In this document: positions 25,266 to 32,424 of the stretch, piece by piece
Layout: every line of letters starts with the position of its first letter
How positions within the stretch are numbered: the first letter of the stretch is position 1
Assembly: GCA_903851415.1 (NCBI GenBank)
Contig: CAINOE010000099.1
Location: 1-32,424, forward strand
Length of the DNA: 32,424 nt
From: an uncultured Rhodopila sp.
GTDB lineage: Bacteria > Pseudomonadota > Alphaproteobacteria > Acetobacterales > Acetobacteraceae
Direction: 5' to 3'
The notes under the pieces: generated by a model
The model's input: only the letters and a program-made list of their open reading frames with translations
Told to the model about the DNA's origin: nothing
Database searches by the model: none
Translations under genes and position numbers: made by a program

Positions 25266-27077
25266 ATGAGTTTCCTGGCGATCCAGTTTCTGACCGGTCT
25301 TTCCGGCTCGGTATCGCTGTTCCTGATGTCGGCGGGGCTGACAATCATCTTCGGCGTTACGCGTGTTGTTAACTTCGCCCATGGCAGCCTTTACATGCTC
25401 GGCGCCTATATCGGCTGGAGCATCCTGACGCGCCTGCCGCATGATCCGATCTGGTTCGCTGGCGGCGTCATCGCCGCGGCCCTGGCGACGGCCTGTATCG
25501 GGGCGGCCATCGAAACGACATTGCTGCGGCGGCTGTATCGGGGACCGGAACTGTTCCAGTTGCTGGCGACGTTCGGTGTGATGCTGGCGATCCAGGATAT
25601 TACGCTGCTGGTCTGGGGTCCCAACGATCTTCCGCTGCCCCGCGCACCGTGGTTACGTGGTTCCGTGACCATCTTCGGCGGCCATTTCCCGGCTTACGAC
25701 CTGCTCCTCGTCGCCATCGGCCCGACCGTCCTCGCAGCGCTGCTGCTTATCCTGAACCGCACACGGTTCGGCATGCTGATCCGAGCCTGCACGGAGAATC
25801 GCGATCTCGCGGCGGCGCTGGGCGTCAACCATCGGATCTTGTCCACGTCGGTTTTCGCCCTCGGCGCCGGCCTGGCGGGATTGGGCGGAGCGCTGATCCT
25901 TCCGGATACATCGGCGAACACGCAGTTGGACCTCGCGGTCATTGTCGAGGCGTTCGTCGTCGTGGTTGTGGGCGGAATGGGCAGCGTGACCGGCGCTTTC
26001 GTGGCCAGCCTGATGATAGGGGAGTTGCAGGCTTTCGGCATCGTTCTGATACCCGGCGCAACGCTTGTGCTGGTGTTCGTGATCATGGCGGTGGTTCTCA
26101 GCCTGAGGCCGCGCGGACTGCTCGGCGATGCTCCCGTTCCCTCCGCCACAGCGGCGCCGGCAAAACCGGTACCTGCGGTTTCATTGCGCGTTCACCTTAT
26201 TGGTTGGGGCCTCGTTTTCATGGCAGCGATCACGCCGCTCTGGCTGCCGCCGTATTGGCTTTCGGTCCTGACCGAGGTCCTGATCGCGGCGCTTTTCGCC
26301 AGCAGCCTGCATCTGATGATGGGTCCGGGCGGCATGATCAGTTTCGGGCACGCCGCCTGGTTTGGCTTGGGCGCCTATGGTTCGGCGTTGATGGTCCGGA
26401 CGCTTGCGGCGCCGATGCCGCTGGCTCTGCTCGCCGCCCCGGTGGCCGCCGGCCTGGTGGCGATGGCGTTCGGCTGGTTCGTTGTGCGGCTGTCCGGCGT
26501 ATATCTTGCAATGCTGACCTTGGCGTTCGCTCAGATCGTCTGGGCCGTGGCGACCCAGTTGACCTGGCTGACCGGAGGCGACGACGGCATTCTGGGCGTC
26601 TGGCCGTCCGGCCCGGTGCCATTCTTCTGGTGGGTGCTGAGCCTGTCCGTCGCCGCGATTTGGCTGCTACAGCGCGTAGCTCGCTCTCCGTTCGGGCTGG
26701 CCCTGACCGCCGCCCGAGACTGCGAACCGCGCGCCCTGTCCATCGGACTGCGAGCCGATCGGCTTCGCATGGCGGCCTTCGCGATTTCCGGCGCTGCGGC
26801 GGGACTTTCCGGCGGGCTGTCCGCGTTCGCGACCGGCAGCGTCTTTCCAACCTATGCCGCCGTTGGCAAATCGGTTGACGGCCTGCTGATGGTGCTGCTG
26901 GGCGGCATGAACACCGTGATCGGGCCGATCGCCGGCGCCGTTGCCTACACCGGATTCTACGATCTGCTGCTGCAGACGACATCGCTATGGCGGCTGGCGC
27001 TTGGGCTGACGATCATCACGCTTGTGCTCGCCTTCCCCGACGGACTCGCCGGCGGCTGGCGGCGTGCGCGATCATGA
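25266..27077 (+). CDS. Fused LivH-LivM ABC permease
   Basis: A 603-residue fusion of the two membrane subunits of a branched-chain-amino-acid-type importer. Residues 1 to about 285 are LivH-like (VVNFAHGSLYMLGAY), a Pro/Ala-rich linker follows near 289-305, and the rest is LivM-like (MISFGHAAWFGLGAY, DDGILGVWPSGPVP, MNTVIGPIAGA). In the classical system these are two proteins; a single chain fixes their 1:1 ratio. It overlaps the ATPase start by ATGA. Confidence 0.93.
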   Translation: MSFLAIQFLTGLSGSVSLFLMSAGLTIIFGVTRVVNFAHGSLYMLGAYIGWSILTRLPHDPIWFAGGVIAAALATACIGAAIETTLLRRLYRGPELFQLLATFGVMLAIQDITLLVWGPNDLPLPRAPWLRGSVTIFGGHFPAYDLLLVAIGPTVLAALLLILNRTRFGMLIRACTENRDLAAALGVNHRILSTSVFALGAGLAGLGGALILPDTSANTQLDLAVIVEAFVVVVVGGMGSVTGAFVASLMIGELQAFGIVLIPGATLVLVFVIMAVVLSLRPRGLLGDAPVPSATAAPAKPVPAVSLRVHLIGWGLVFMAAITPLWLPPYWLSVLTEVLIAALFASSLHLMMGPGGMISFGHAAWFGLGAYGSALMVRTLAAPMPLALLAAPVAAGLVAMAFGWFVVRLSGVYLAMLTLAFAQIVWAVATQLTWLTGGDDGILGVWPSGPVPFFWWVLSLSVAAIWLLQRVARSPFGLALTAARDCEPRALSIGLRADRLRMAAFAISGAAAGLSGGLSAFATGSVFPTYAAVGKSVDGLLMVLLGGMNTVIGPIAGAVAYTGFYDLLLQTTSLWRLALGLTIITLVLAFPDGLAGGWRRARS

Positions 27078-27811
27078 CGCTGCTGGCGGTCCGCAATCTG
27101 ACGAAAGCGTTCGGCGGCAACGAGGTTGTCTCAAATGTGTCGTTCGATGTCGCGGCCGGCGAGGCCGTGGCCCTCATCGGCCCGAACGGTGCAGGCAAGT
27201 CTACCTGCTTTAACATGGTGAACGGCCAGATCCGTCCCGATGGAGGAACCATCCTGCTGGATGGGATGAACATCACATCCTGGAGCCCGGACCGTATCAG
27301 CCGGCGAGGCGTCGGACGCGGCTTCCAGATCGCAGCAACATTCGGATCACTGACAGTCAGGGACAACGTGCGAGCCGCCATGATCGCCCGGCATCGCGCG
27401 ATGTGGCAATTTTTTCGCTCCGCGTCCGGCATTTTCATTACCGAGGCCGGCGCGCTGATCGAGCGGGTCGGACTGAGCGGTCTGGCAGACCAGGCCTGTG
27501 GCACTCTGGCCTACGGCGACCTCAAGCGACTCGAACTCGCGCTTGCCCTGTCCAACCAACCGCGGCTGCTCCTGATGGACGAGCCGACCGCGGGTATGAG
27601 CGAGGCGGATCGACGGGCGGTGATGGACCTTATGCTGGCTTTGACCCGTGAAACGCAATGTGCCGTTCTGTTCACAGAACATGATACCGACGCCGTGTTT
27701 CGGACTGCGGACCGGGTGTTGGTGTTGGACAAAGGGTCGCTGATCGCGGAAGGTAGTCCGGCGGCGATCCGCTCAGATCCCGCGGTCCGGGCGGCCTATC
27801 TCGGCTGCTGA
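27074..27811 (+). CDS. Branched-chain-amino-acid-type ABC ATPase, LivG-like
   Basis: A 245-residue ATPase. Walker A GPNGAGKST (36-44), Q-loop GRGFQIAATFGSLTVRDN, a LivG-style signature LAYGDLKRLELALAL in place of LSGGQ, Walker B LLLMDEPTAGM and H-loop LFTEHDTDAVF. The ATG at 27074 overlaps the permease stop; an open frame extending upstream to 26987 lies inside the permease. The usual second ATPase, LivF, does not follow, so this protein may act as a homodimer or borrow a LivF from elsewhere. Confidence 0.92.
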   Translation: MTLLAVRNLTKAFGGNEVVSNVSFDVAAGEAVALIGPNGAGKSTCFNMVNGQIRPDGGTILLDGMNITSWSPDRISRRGVGRGFQIAATFGSLTVRDNVRAAMIARHRAMWQFFRSASGIFITEAGALIERVGLSGLADQACGTLAYGDLKRLELALALSNQPRLLLMDEPTAGMSEADRRAVMDLMLALTRETQCAVLFTEHDTDAVFRTADRVLVLDKGSLIAEGSPAAIRSDPAVRAAYLGC

Positions 27812-27932
27812 CCGCCGCCCGGGCCGCCGCCCGCACGGTCCCGCAAATAGCTTACCCCTATTGTTGAACGCCGCGATTAACCCAAATTCACCGACGCGCC
27901 TGCAGCAGGCGCCCGACAAGGGGTTCCGCCTG

Positions 27933-29114
27933 ATGCATCTCCTCCGCCAATCGCTTGCGCCGGTTATCGCGTTCGCCGTTCTGCTGTCTGCGATATCGGC
28001 GGGACACGCTCAGGCACCGCCCGGACCGCCATCGGTCGGCGTTGTGCGGGCGGTACAAACCGCTATCACGGAAACTTCAGAATTTGTCGGCCGCATCCAG
28101 GCAATCGATCGAGTGGCGCTGACCGCGCGCGTCACCGCATTCCTGGATGAACGGCTGTTTACCGAAGGGACCGAAGTCCAGCAGGGGGATCTGCTCTACC
28201 GCCTCGAACGCGGACCATTCGAAGCGGCGGTTCAGCAACAGGAAGCCGCGGTCGCGGATGCCAGCGCGCGCCTCGCGAATGCCAACATCCAGTTGACCCG
28301 AGCGCAATCCCTGCTGAACACCCCGGCCGGCCAACGCTCGAACGTGGACGACGCCACCGCCAATCAACGTTCGCAGGCCGCACAACTTATGTCCGCGCAG
28401 GCGCAGTTAAAGCAGGCGCAGATCAATCTGGCCTACACCGAAATCCACGCGCCGGTTTCAGGGAAAATCAGCCGGACCAGCATCACCGTCGGCAACGTGG
28501 TTTCTCCGAGCAGCGGCCAGCTCGCCAACATCGTCAGCCAGGACCCGATGTATGTCCTGTTCCCGGTGGCATCGCGTGTGCAGGCCGAACTGCAGAAGCG
28601 CTACGCCGACAAGGGCGGCATGAATGCGGTCGTCGTCAGGCTGCGTCTGCCGGACGGCTCGATCTACCAACAGGACGGCAAGATCGACTATGTCGAGCCG
28701 AGCGTGTCGGCGACCACGGACACAATCCTGCTGCGGGCGAAAATCGCCAATCCGGTCCGTCAGGCTGCCGCGAACGGACAGCCGGTTGAGCGCACATTGG
28801 TGGACGGCGCTTTCGTCAATGTGCTGGTCGAAGGCGTCCAGCCGGTGATGGCCCTCGGCATTCCGCGCAAGGCGGTGCTGTCGGACCAGCAGGGCGATTA
28901 CGTCTACGTCGTCGGCGAAGACAAAAAGGTGGAGCGGCGCGGCATTCAGTTGGGGCAATCCACACCGACAACGGCCGTCATTGCCGGCGGCCTGAAGGAG
29001 GGCGAGATGGTGGTCACCGAGGGCATCCAGCGCGTGCGCCCGGGCATTGAGGTGAACCCCGGCCCGGCCAGTCCGACACCCTCGGCCTCTGCGGACATGA
29101 GCGGAAAATCGTAG
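27933..29114 (+). CDS. RND efflux periplasmic adaptor subunit, AcrA/MexA-like
   Basis: A 393-residue membrane-fusion protein bridging the inner-membrane pump and an outer-membrane channel. Signal peptide about residues 1-28 (cleavage near GHAQA); no lipobox cysteine, unlike AcrA, so it is probably not a lipoprotein. Then a lipoyl-like half ([27 protein letters not shown]), an alpha-hairpin (about 75-145, Gln/Ala rich), the second lipoyl half ([15 protein letters not shown]) and the beta-barrel and membrane-proximal domains. AAGGGG (27918-27923) supports the ATG at 27933 over 27861. Only 1 bp separates it from the pump gene. Confidence 0.93.
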   Translation: MHLLRQSLAPVIAFAVLLSAISAGHAQAPPGPPSVGVVRAVQTAITETSEFVGRIQAIDRVALTARVTAFLDERLFTEGTEVQQGDLLYRLERGPFEAAVQQQEAAVADASARLANANIQLTRAQSLLNTPAGQRSNVDDATANQRSQAAQLMSAQAQLKQAQINLAYTEIHAPVSGKISRTSITVGNVVSPSSGQLANIVSQDPMYVLFPVASRVQAELQKRYADKGGMNAVVVRLRLPDGSIYQQDGKIDYVEPSVSATTDTILLRAKIANPVRQAAANGQPVERTLVDGAFVNVLVEGVQPVMALGIPRKAVLSDQQGDYVYVVGEDKKVERRGIQLGQSTPTTAVIAGGLKEGEMVVTEGIQRVRPGIEVNPGPASPTPSASADMSGKS

Positions 29115-29115
29115 C

Positions 29116-32100
29116 ATGATTTCCGGCGTTTTCGTCGATCGTCCGCGACTCGCGGTCGTCATCGCCATCCTGCTGACCCTGGCGGGCGCCTTGTCGTTGC
29201 TGCGCATCCCGGTCTCGCAGTTCCCCGATATCGTCCCGCCGCAGGTCACCGTATCCACGACCTTCACCGGCGCTTCGGCCGCTGTGGTGGAGCAGACCGT
29301 CGCCCAGCCGCTGGAAGCGACGATCGTCGGCGTGGACAAGATGATCTACATGAAGTCCAACAGCGCGAACGATGGCAGCTATTCGCTGACCGTCAGTTTC
29401 GAGTTGGGCTCCAACCCGGACATCGACACCGTCAACGTCAACAACCGCGTGCAGCAGGCCATTGCCCGCCTGCCGCCGGAGGTCCAGCGCAACGGCCTCA
29501 CCGTTCGCAAGAAATCGGCCGCAATTCTCGAATTCCTCCAGTTCTACAGCGAGGGCGGCAAGCAGGACCCGCTGTTCATCAGCAACTACGTGACGATCAA
29601 CGTGTTGGACCGGTTGAGCCGGGTGCCTGGCGTCGGCGACACGACGCTGTTCGGCCGGCTCGACTACTCGATGCGAATCTGGTTCGACATGGATCGGCTG
29701 GTGCAGCTCAATCTGGCGCCTGCCGACATAATCTCCGTCATCCAGTCGCAGAATGTGCAGGCCGCCGTCGGACGGATCGGCGCCCGGCCCACCAGCGATG
29801 CCACGCAGTTCCAGCTCAGCGTGCAGACGCAAGGCCGCCTCACGACGCCGTCCCAATTCGGGGACATCGTCATCCGCGCCAATCCGGACGGCTCGGTGCT
29901 GCGCATTCGCGACGTCGCCCGAACCGAACTGGGTTCCGCAAACAGCGATACGCTCAGCCGGCTGAACGGGAATCCCGCCGTATCCATCGGAATCTACCTC
30001 GCCCCCGGCGCGAACGCGGTGGCGACATCGGCGCGGGTCAGCAAGGCGTTGGATGACCTGTCGGTCCGGTTTCCGCCAAGCATCAAGGCGAGGGTCTTCT
30101 ACGACAGCAGTTCGTTCGTCTCCGCCACCATCAATGAGGTGGTGAAAACCCTCGCGATCGCGTTCGTTTTGGTTGTCGCCGTGGTGTTCGTGTTCCTCGG
30201 CAGCTTACGCGCGACCGTAATCCCGATGGTGGCGATTCCCGTCAGCCTGATCGGCACGTTCGCTGTGATGCTGGCGATTGGATTCTCCGCCAACACGATC
30301 TCCTTGCTCGCCCTGGTGCTCGGCATCGGGGTCGTCGTGGACGATGCGATCGTCGTGGTTGAAAACGTCGAACGCGTGATGTCCGAGGAGCCGGAGCTAT
30401 CCCCGGCGGAGGCCACCAAGAAGGCGATGGCTCAGATCACCGGGCCGGTGATCGCGATCTCGCTGGTGCTTCTCTCGGTCTTCGTCCCGGTCGCCTTCAT
30501 ACCCGGACTGTCCGGAACCTTGTTCCGCCAGTTCGCGGTGACCATCAGTGTTTCGATGTTGCTCTCGGCTATCATCGCGCTGACACTGTCGCCGGCACTC
30601 TGCGCGATTTTCCTCCGCCACGGCCGCCGCCCGCGCGGACCCGTGGGCTGGATGCTTATCGGCATCGACAAGGTCCGGGACGGATACTCCGCCATCGTGA
30701 CCCGGCTGTTGCGGCTGGCCGCCGTGTCGCTTGTCGTCATCGCCGCGGCGGCCAGCGGAATTTTCCTGCTGGGCAAGGTAACACCGACCGGATTCCTTCC
30801 CGAAGAGGATCAGGGCGCGATCTTTACCGTGGTGCAGCTTCCCGACGGAGCCTCGGTAGAGCGGACCCGCAATGTCGTGCAGCAGGTCGAGAACCTGATC
30901 CGGCCGATGCCGCAGGTCGAGGCGGTGCTGTCGATCGTCGGATTCTCGCTGCTCGATGGCGGCAACCAGCCCAACGCCGCGTTCCTGGTCACGCGCCTCA
31001 AGCCGTTCGAGCAGCGGCCCGGCGCCGCAAACGGCGTCCATGCGGTGCTGGGCGCCATATTCGGCGCGGCACAGCAGATCCGGTCCGCGGTTGTCTTCCC
31101 GTTCAACCTGCCGCCGATTATTGGACTGTCCACCAGCGGTGGCTTTGAGTACCAGTTGGAAAACCTGGAAGGGCGCCCGCCCGAGGATATGGGCAGCGTC
31201 ATGCAGGGCATGGTCGCGGCGGCCAACCAGGACCCGCGTTTGAACCGCGTGTTCTCAACCTTTACTGCGTCCAACCCGTCGATCTGGCTCGACATCGACC
31301 GCGAAAAGGCGCAGGCGCTCGGGCTGGCGATTTCCGACGTGTTCAATGCGCTGCAGACCACGCTCGGCGGGTACTATGTGAATGACTTCAACCTGTTCGG
31401 CCGCACGTGGCAGGTCAACATACAGGGTGACGCTCTTGATCGGAGCGAACCGGCGGCAATCTACAAGATCTATATCCGCAACAACCGCGGCGAGATGGTG
31501 CCGCTGCGGTCGATCGCGAATGTCCGCATCCAGCTCGGTCCCCAGGTCATCAGCCGCTACAACAACTATCGCAGCGTGACCATCAACGGCAGCCCGAAGC
31601 CGGGGATCTCCTCGGGCGATGCGCTGGTTGCGATGGACCAGCTTTCGAAGTCCACTTTGCCACCCGGTTACACCTATGAATGGACCGGCACGGCGTATCA
31701 GGAGCGGGAAGCGTCGGGGCAGACCGGCTCCATCCTCGCCCTGGCGGTGCTGTTTGCCTACCTCTTCCTGGTCGCGCTGTACGAGAGCTGGATGATCCCC
31801 ATTCCCGTGTTGATTTCGGTCACCGTCGGGGTGTTGGGCGCGTTCGTCGGGCTATGGATCTCAGGACTGCCGCTCGACCTCTACGCCCAGATCGGCATGG
31901 TTGTGCTGATCGCGCTGGCGGCGAAGAACGGCATCCTGATCGTTGAATTCGCCAAGGAACAGCGGGAAGCGGGGCTGCCGATCAAGTATGCTGCTGCATT
32001 GGGCGCGCGGATGCGGATCAGGGCCGTCCTGATGACCTCTATCGCCTTTATCTTTGGTCTGATCCCGCTGGTCTGGGCCTCCGGCGCCGCCATGCTGAGC

Positions 32101-32280
32101 CGGCGGGCGGTCGGCACCGCGGTGTTCGCGGGCATGATTGTCGCGAGCTCCATCGGCGTGTTCCTGATCCCGATGCTGTATGTCGTGTTCCAAACCTTGC
32201 GGGAAAAGGTCAAGGAGCGGTTCAGCCGCCGGGCGGCTCATGCCGAACCCGTCAAGGCCCATGCGGACGGGGATGATTAG
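29116..32280 (+). CDS. RND multidrug efflux pump, HAE-1/AcrB-like
   Basis: A 1054-residue inner-membrane proton antiporter with the AcrB layout: TM1, periplasmic porter half, TM2-7, second porter half, TM8-12. The proton-relay aspartate pair is in TM4 ([19 protein letters not shown]) and the relay lysine in TM10 ([17 protein letters not shown]). N-terminal [19 protein letters not shown] and [14 protein letters not shown] are family hallmarks. Substrates are probably drugs, bile-like or aromatic compounds (inference). No outer-membrane factor gene follows in the window. The stop codon TAG is the first base triplet of the right repeat copy. Confidence 0.97.
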   Translation: MISGVFVDRPRLAVVIAILLTLAGALSLLRIPVSQFPDIVPPQVTVSTTFTGASAAVVEQTVAQPLEATIVGVDKMIYMKSNSANDGSYSLTVSFELGSNPDIDTVNVNNRVQQAIARLPPEVQRNGLTVRKKSAAILEFLQFYSEGGKQDPLFISNYVTINVLDRLSRVPGVGDTTLFGRLDYSMRIWFDMDRLVQLNLAPADIISVIQSQNVQAAVGRIGARPTSDATQFQLSVQTQGRLTTPSQFGDIVIRANPDGSVLRIRDVARTELGSANSDTLSRLNGNPAVSIGIYLAPGANAVATSARVSKALDDLSVRFPPSIKARVFYDSSSFVSATINEVVKTLAIAFVLVVAVVFVFLGSLRATVIPMVAIPVSLIGTFAVMLAIGFSANTISLLALVLGIGVVVDDAIVVVENVERVMSEEPELSPAEATKKAMAQITGPVIAISLVLLSVFVPVAFIPGLSGTLFRQFAVTISVSMLLSAIIALTLSPALCAIFLRHGRRPRGPVGWMLIGIDKVRDGYSAIVTRLLRLAAVSLVVIAAAASGIFLLGKVTPTGFLPEEDQGAIFTVVQLPDGASVERTRNVVQQVENLIRPMPQVEAVLSIVGFSLLDGGNQPNAAFLVTRLKPFEQRPGAANGVHAVLGAIFGAAQQIRSAVVFPFNLPPIIGLSTSGGFEYQLENLEGRPPEDMGSVMQGMVAAANQDPRLNRVFSTFTASNPSIWLDIDREKAQALGLAISDVFNALQTTLGGYYVNDFNLFGRTWQVNIQGDALDRSEPAAIYKIYIRNNRGEMVPLRSIANVRIQLGPQVISRYNNYRSVTINGSPKPGISSGDALVAMDQLSKSTLPPGYTYEWTGTAYQEREASGQTGSILALAVLFAYLFLVALYESWMIPIPVLISVTVGVLGAFVGLWISGLPLDLYAQIGMVVLIALAAKNGILIVEFAKEQREAGLPIKYAAALGARMRIRAVLMTSIAFIFGLIPLVWASGAAMLSRRAVGTAVFAGMIVASSIGVFLIPMLYVVFQTLREKVKERFSRRAAHAEPVKAHADGDD

Positions 32281-32398
32281 AGCATTTTCAGGCTGACTGG
32301 AATCGTTGCGATGACCCTATTCGTCATGGCCCGGCTTGTCCGGGCCACCTATCGCGGCAGGGTGCTGGTATAGGTGGCCCGGACAAGCCGGGCCATGA
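32278..32398. repeat. Palindromic repeat element, right copy (inverted)
   Basis: Reverse complement of 51-171 with a single mismatch at 32307. The 29-nt arms are 32324-32352 and 32370-32398 around a 17-nt loop. It begins exactly at the TAG stop codon of the RND pump, so the hairpin would lie in the 3' end of that mRNA and could act as a terminator or stabiliser, though there is no T-tract. Confidence 0.85.
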
Positions 32399-32424
32399 CG
32401 GGGTGGCAGCGTCCGCCGCCTTTC

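Noticed and set aside
1..32424. Prophage or genomic island bounded by the inverted repeats
   Set aside because: No integrase, att-like direct repeat, tRNA gene or phage structural gene is present, and the content includes housekeeping alaS. The holin-like protein is a chromosomal YqjE relative.

Overview
The window reads as chromosomal DNA of a high-GC alphaproteobacterium, most likely a member of the Acetobacteraceae. The pointers are GC-rich third codon positions, an alphaproteobacterial MmcB-type repair protein, a YqjD/YqjE-like pair, and a G1 (glutamic) peptidase of a kind usually linked to acidic habitats. The taxonomic placement is inference. No rRNA, tRNA, CRISPR array, IS transposase or prophage was seen.

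Layout. (1) 1-3560: a palindromic repeat, then a coniferyl-aldehyde-dehydrogenase-like gene and a secreted tannase/feruloyl-esterase family hydrolase, a plausible plant-phenolic pair. (2) 3575-5499: hisI and a CobW/COG0523 metallochaperone overlap on the minus strand and diverge from a Zur/Fur-type regulator, giving a zinc-homeostasis module. (3) 5500-8516: a small secreted protein, then a minus-strand run of YqjD-like and YqjE-like membrane proteins, a hypothetical protein, tag (3-methyladenine glycosylase) and an MmcB-like nuclease-fold protein. (4) 9176-10372: a G1-family peptidase without a visible export signal, followed by the decayed remains of an MNT/HEPN toxin-antitoxin pair. (5) 10692-15207: alaS and a 536-residue histidine-rich protein that I cannot assign to a family. 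(6) 15215-18618: a compact minus-strand coenzyme F420 operon, fgd-cofE-cofD-cofC, whose first gene closely resembles actinobacterial F420-dependent glucose-6-phosphate dehydrogenase. (7) 19567-23961: a carbohydrate-type ABC importer (Tat-exported binding protein, two permeases, one ATPase). (8) 24045-27811: a branched-chain-amino-acid-type ABC importer with fused LivH-LivM permease and a single LivG-like ATPase. (9) 27933-32280: an RND efflux pair (adaptor and HAE-1 pump), followed by an inverted copy of the palindromic repeat found at the left end.

The most interesting parts are the F420 operon and the unassigned gene convergent to it. F420 is a deazaflavin hydride carrier best known from actinobacteria and methanogens. 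Here the dehydrogenase that would reduce it is in one transcription unit with the genes that make it from FO. FO synthase (CofG/CofH) and the FbiB-type reductase domain are not in the window, which raises the question of which F420 tail variant the cell makes. A second feature of interest is a 121-bp palindromic element, present near both ends in opposite orientation and once more in a broken form in the middle, which looks like a dispersed REP/MITE-type repeat.
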